Shown here piece after piece: positions 59,117-64,000 of a DNA stretch of 64,000 nucleotides (the stretch's first letter is position 1; each line of letters begins with the position of its first letter). The stretch covers positions 97,676,247 through 97,740,246 of the forward strand of contig CM043954.1 of the NCBI GenBank assembly GCA_014529385.2, in the 5' to 3' direction. The position numbers and the translations under genes were made by a program. A model generated the notes under the pieces. It was not told the DNA's origin. It ran no database searches and saw nothing but the letters and a program-made list of their open reading frames with translations. Source of the DNA: Adiantum capillus-veneris. Taxonomy: Eukaryota > Streptophyta > Polypodiopsida > Polypodiales > Pteridaceae.

Positions 59117-61330
59117 TATGCATACTTATGCTAAAGATAACAAGATTTCTTTAAGCATCAAGATATTTGAGATTTGGGTGTCCATCCAATTCTCATTGAA
59201 CTATGTTTTGATAGAAGTACCCAAGGTAATGAGGCAGTTCTCTAGAGGTGCACATGATCTCAAGTACAACGGAATCATCATGATGAAGATAACAAGCTTC
59301 CTCGAGAATAAAGATATTTGTGATTTTGGTGGCCATCCAATTATCACGGAACTATGTTTTGATAGAAGCACCAAGGTTAATGAGTCACTTTGCTAGAGTT
59401 CACATGAGCTGAAGTGGAATGTAATCTTTGTGGTAACATATTCAATCTTTGCAAAAAAAAATTGATCAATTATCAAATACCATGAGATTTGGCAGTCATC
59501 TAAATCTCATGCATAGGTCTCCCTCTTTGCTATCAGCCTTCATTCTTGAATGATGTCAATGCATCCAAACTATCAAACATTAGCAAGGCACTATATGAAC
59601 TTAGTTTGAGCTTACCTAGCTTAGTTTGAAAGATAGCATTACACCAATATGCATACTCAAGTTGAAGATAACAACCTTTCCTTTATCATCAATACAATTG
59701 AGATTTGGACCGTTGTTTGATTCTCATGGAAGTATTCTTTGATAAAAGCATTGAGTTTATGAGACACTGCACTAGAGTTCACTTGAGCTCTAGTGAAAAG
59801 GAATCTTGGTGCTAGTATATTCAATCATCATTGCAATATAATCTCAATATAACCCACCTAGCCATTGAGTTCCATGAGATTTGGCTAGCCGTCCATATCA
59901 CATGCATAGTTTACACTCCGTGCTATCAGCCCTCATCCCTTGCAGGAATTCAATGCATCCAAACTATCATTGGCAATGCCATATGCAAACGTAGTTTGAA
60001 TTTACCATAGTTACATTACCACATTAAGGGCTTCAAAACATGAGCTCACGTTGGATGTAGTGCACATATTTGTAACACGAGTCAAAACCACATGGCAACA
60101 TCCTGAATCTTTGCAAGACAACATAGCTATTAGTCAACTCCCATGAGATTTGGCAAACTGTCCAAATTGCAAACATTACCATGTGCTATAAACCCTCACC
60201 CTTCATGAGGGTGTAACAGTATCCATAATAGTGAACAAATTCAAACACCAATATGTATACTTATGATAAAGATAACAATAAACTTATGATAAAGATAACA
60301 ATATACTTATGATAAAGATAACAATATGTATACTTATGATAAAGATAACAATATACTTATGATAAAGATAACAATATTTCCCTAAGCATCAAAATATTTG
60401 AGAATAGGTGGCCCTTGAGTTCTCATGGAACTATGATTTGATAAAAGCACCGAGGTCAATGAGGCACTTCACTAGATTTCACATGTGCTCAAGTGCGATG
60501 GAATCTATGTGGTAGCATATTCAATCATTTCAAGGAAACTTGATCAACTTTCAAGCTCCACACGATTTGGCCAATTGTCCAAATCACATGTATAGGCCTC
60601 ACTATGTGCTATTAACCTTCATCCCCTTGCAGGATGTCAATGCCTTCAAACTATCAAGCATTTGCAAGGCACTATATAAAATTAGTTTGAGTGCAACATA
60701 GTTTTTATAAGCATATCAAGGGCTTCAACACATGAGTTCACATCAATTTTAGTGCACATATTTGTAACAACAATATGTATATCTATGATAAAGCTAACAA
60801 GATCTCCCTAAGCGTAAAGATATTTGAGATTTGGGTGGTCCTCCAGTTGTCATGGAACGATGTTTTGATAGAAGCACCAAGGTTAATGAGGCACTTCACT
60901 AGAGTTCACATGAGCTCAAGTGCAATGGAACTTGTGTGGTAGCATATTCAAACATTTCAAGGAAACTTGATCAACATTCAAGTTCAACACATGAGTTCAC
61001 ATAAATTTTCGTCCACATATTTGTAACATATCTTAAGGCACATGGAAAAATCTTAAAACTTTGCAAACCAACCTAGCTATCATTCAATTCCCATGAGATT
61101 TGACCAATTGTTCAAATTTCCTGCACCAAGCTTATTGATGCTATAGATTAGAGTCCACATAAGTTCATGAAAAATATATAGACGTTACCATGTGCTATCA
61201 ACTCTCATCTTTTTTAAGGGGTGTCAATGTATCCATAATATTGAATGTGATGGAAGACTTTGTAGAAAAACTCGACCAACAATCAAATTCCATGCGTTTT
61301 AGCAGTATGTATACCTATGTAAATCTTAAG
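59117..61330. repeat. Satellite-like tandem array, unit about 530 bp, roughly four copies
   Basis: The phrase ATATG(C/T)ATAC..ATG.TAAAGATAACAA starts units at about 59117, 59647, 60245, 60772 and 61303. Each unit continues with AGATTTGGGTGG-, GAACTATGTTTTGATAGAAG-, TCACATGAGCTCAAGTG- and GTGCTATCAACCCTCATCCC-like phrases. Divergence between copies is considerable. A truncated extra piece begins near 59278. No coding potential. Confidence 0.82.
60245..60375. repeat. 22-bp microrepeat expansion inside one satellite unit
   Basis: ACTTATGATAAAGATAACAA with an ATAT-type linker repeats about five times. It accounts for most of the extra length (about 70 bp) of this unit. Confidence 0.92.
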
Positions 61331-62335
61331 ATTTACCATAGTTTTGATTAACACATTTAGGGCTTGGGGATTAGAGTATAGGCTATAAGGGTTGGAATTT
61401 GAGACTTATGAATCATGGATTATGGTCTAGAATTCTAAGTTTATGGCTTAAGGTTTAGGTTTAAGGATTTGGAACTTAACGCTTAGGGTATAGGGTAAAG
61501 AGTTTAACATTTGAAGTTTGTCCTAGATGGTTTTGGGTTTGAGGTGAAGGGTTAGGTTTTGAGGTTAAGTGTTAGGGTTTGAGGTTAAGTGTTAGGGTTT
61601 GAAGTTTAGGGTTAAGGACCTTAATTTGGGACGTAAGGCTTAGGGTTGATGATGTAGGGTTTATCGTCTAGGGTTTAGGTTTTGAAATTTGGGGGCTTAG
61701 GGAGTTGATTATAATGTTTGGTAATTGAAGCTTAGCATTTAAATTTTAGGGTTAAAAGCCAAAATTTTGGGCTTTGGGTTTATGTCTTATGGCTTATGGC
61801 TTGCGATTTAGAATTGGAATTTTTGGAGTTAGGATTTATTCATCAAGGTCATTATTTGGGGCTGAGGTCAACGATCTAGGGGTTAGGGTTTAGACCCCTA
61901 AATTTGGGCCTTAAGGCTGAGGATATTAGGGTTAGAGTTTAGGATATAGAGCCGTGGGTTTATTATTTAGGGTTCATGGCTAAGGGTTTAGGATTTGGGA
62001 CATAGAGCATATTAATTAGCACTAAGGGTATCAAAGTTATAGGATTTAGGATTTAGATCTCAATGATTAGGGTTTAGAATTTGGGCCTCAAGGTTTAGGG
62101 CTTAGGGTTTAGGGTATAGGATCTATGGTTTAGGGTTTGAAGTATACGATTTATGACATGTCACCTATGATAGTGTATTAGGGTTTGAGGCTTAGGGTTT
62201 AGGGTTTGGGTTTTAGGATTTAGGATTCAAAATTCAAGTTCTAGGATTTGGAATTTGGGCCTTAAGGTTTAGGGTCTAGGGTTTAAGGCTTAGCACTTAG
62301 GGTATTAGGGTTTAAGGACATATGGTTCAAGGTTT
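61330..62335. repeat. Degenerate telomere-type (TTTAGGG) tract
   Basis: About 1 kb dominated by GGTTTAGGG, TTAGGGTTT and diverged forms such as GGTTTGAGG and GGCTTAAGG on the plus strand. TTTAGGG is the common plant telomere unit; perfect tandem runs are absent, so this is an old interstitial or telomere-like repeat. Confidence 0.75.
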
Positions 62336-62354
62336 CTCTCTCTCTCTCTCTCTT
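62333..62354. repeat. (TC)n microsatellite
   Basis: About ten CT units directly at the end of the telomere-like tract. Confidence 0.95.
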
Positions 62355-63260
62355 AAAAGCAGCACTAAAGTAGTTGTGATGGTAGACATGAAGAGACTAT
62401 AAAAGACAAAGAGACTATAAAAGACAAAGAGACCACGATAGATCCATGGACTAGATGGTAGTATTTGAGTTCCTACCAAAGACTCTACTTGCTTCTTACC
62501 AAATCAAACCAATGCATGTGTGCAAATCAATGGTTTGATGCCCATGGTTTGCTTGTGCCTCATCTCCAATTGCTTGAGCTTGTGATGGAGGATGATAGGT
62601 GCTCTTGAGGGTATTATTGATGGGACACTGGGCCTTAGGATAGAGGGGGCACTTTTTTGCTACTATAGTTGGAACATAGTTTACACTTCAACAAAAGGGT
62701 AGCAACCCTTTTAATTAATGAGGAGCTATAACTATGTGAATAGGCCACCCCCATGACTAAGAGGATCTTTGAATTTATTAAATTTCTTAAAGCTTATGTC
62801 TTGGTCTTCCTCTTTGGATTTGGATCTTAATCTAATTTCCATTCTAATCTACAAATATCCTACTTTTGGTCATTTATAAGTTTGAAGCTTAGAGGAATGC
62901 AATCTTGAGGATTAGTTGCCTTTTAGAAAATTAAACTGTAGACCACACATCATGCCCAAGAATCCCCATTCATGAACTGTGCATACATCATGTCCAAAAT
63001 ACTCCAAGATAATGAATTTTTGAATATGTCATGTCGAACAACAATGGATTGGTGCACTCATCCATATCGATTTTGATACATCTGACTTGTTCCCTACCAG
63101 ATACATTTGCCTTGATTGCCGACCCATGGATTCAAACTTGATAAGTTGAACTCCAACACAAGGGTCCAAGTTGAACTCCAACACAAGGGTCCAAGTTCCC
63201 TACCAAAAATTTGACAAATAAGTAAAATAGATAGCTAAAAGCCAAAATAAATAATGGGAT
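62355..63260. other. Unassigned AT-rich sequence with small direct repeats
   Basis: Two tandem copies of AGAGACTATAAAAGACAA at 62392-62430 and two copies of TTGAACTCCAACACAAGGGT-CCAAG at 63145-63196. No protein recognised. Confidence 0.5.
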
Positions 63261-63445
63261 TGTTGGAGTTAGGGTTGTAGGAAAACACACACTGCTTGGA
63301 GAAGACAGAGTAAGCTCAACGCACACAATAGAGAGTGTTTTAGTTAGTGTGCAATGGAAAGATAGATAGCCCTAGAATGATGGAAAAAATGCCTCGGTGG
63401 TCCTAAGTGTGTTCACACACATCACTACCACATGTATATGGTAAG
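63261..63445 (-). repeat. 3' LTR of the second copia element
   Basis: 185 bp, shorter than the 227-bp family LTR. GGGGAAATT in element sense next to it is the polypurine tract region. Confidence 0.85.
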
Positions 63446-64000
63446 AAATTTCCCCTGAGGGGGTGATGCGATGAACGCGATCTGGCACACAAAGTAAAGG
63501 GAAGTGCCATGCCCTGAGGACATGATCAGTCCACAAAAGGGAGTAAGCCCAAAGATTTGCAGAAAGCTTCAAACTTCTCACAAGACAATGCTTTGTGAAA
63601 AGATCTGCAAGGTTGTCCTGTGTTGGCATATAAGCCAAGTTGATCACTCCTACTGGGAGCCTCTCCCTGAGATAGTGGTAATGCACCTCAATGTGCTTTA
63701 TGTGAGCATGAAAAACTGCGTTCCTTGCAACTGCCAATGCGCCCTGATTGTTAGTGTAGATAGTGTTGGTAGTGTCCTATCCAACACCCAAATCAGCCAC
63801 AAGGTGTCTGAGCCATACACACTCAATCGTATCTGTGAAGACTACCCTATAGTCAGCCTCACAACTAGAAGTGGCCACAGTAGGTTGCTTCTTGCTCAAC
63901 CATGACATACATGAACTTCCAAGAATGAAACAAAAACCACTTATGGACACTCACGTGCGAAAACAACCAGCCCAATCCGAGTCCAAAAAAGCATGTAAGT
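63261..64000 (-). mobile_element. 3' end of a second copia element, same family as 14083-31653
   Basis: The LTR occupies 63261-63445 (TGTTGGAGTTAGGG... in plus sense, the reverse complement of the 14083 LTR with a deletion and scattered changes). The minus strand beyond it reads an RNase H C-terminus (AVARNAVFHAHIKHIEVHYH, LADLFTKH), matching 31135-31350, and earlier RNase H sequence to the window end. The element continues past 64000. A fossil, with several breaks. Confidence 0.88.

Overview
The window is nuclear DNA from a land plant and consists almost entirely of transposable elements nested in one another. The evidence is the mix of Ty1/copia and Ty3/gypsy LTR retrotransposons with plant-type initiator-Met primer sites, a CACTA (Tnp2-type) transposase fragment, long GA/CT microsatellites, and a degenerate tract of the plant telomere-type unit TTTAGGG. 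The species cannot be fixed from the sequence; the unusual DNA transposon described below would fit a non-flowering plant (moss, lycophyte, fern) better than an angiosperm, but that is inference. I see no tRNA, rRNA, CRISPR array or ordinary single-copy host gene.

Layout. 1-462: CACTA transposase remnant (minus). 463-13168: 12.7-kb chromovirus gypsy element (minus), LTRs 463-2029 and 11605-13168, target duplication GGCCT; a 3.9-kb non-autonomous copia-like element (5092-9029, duplication CTCAC, three LTRs in the order LTR-LTR-body-LTR) sits inside its reverse transcriptase. 13169-14082 and 31654-33270: a broken inverted repeat into which a copia element (14083-31653, duplication CCAAA) inserted. 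That copia element was split in its gag gene by a gypsy element with 2.17-kb LTRs (15080-27480, 4-bp duplication), which in turn carries a related solo LTR in reverse orientation (21911-23942, duplication ACGC). 33271-42270: unassigned sequence, then heavily decayed plus-strand gypsy remains (gag-protease 34526-36300; protease-polymerase-integrase 36655-40190; a downstream gag-like region with a zinc knuckle to about 42270).

42411-54082 is the highlight: an 11.7-kb DNA transposon with 30-bp terminal inverted repeats (29/30 matches) and a 4-bp target duplication CATG. It sits exactly inside the protease gene of a minus-strand gypsy element whose two protease halves can be read on either side. 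It carries a minus-strand multi-exon gene for a transposase-like protein with SDGxxSQ and HGKGxxDG motifs, a convergent plus-strand multi-exon gene with a RING-like zinc module and an acidic tail, and between them a two-exon gene for an FCP1/NIF-type HAD phosphatase-like protein that looks captured from a host. Introns and spacers are filled with arrays built on GGTACT/AGTACC, including a perfect 18-bp palindrome. The 4-bp duplication and G-rich ends recall the Sola superfamily, but the assignment is not proven.

54084-57900 is the rest of the interrupted gypsy element (gag and N-terminal protease, minus), itself split by a 1.7-kb short LTR element (54889-56585, duplication AGAAC). 57901-59116 is unassigned. 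59117-61330 is a satellite-like array of about 530-bp units, 61330-62335 a degenerate TTTAGGG tract, and 63261-64000 the 3' end of a second minus-strand copy of the 14-kb copia family, running off the window.
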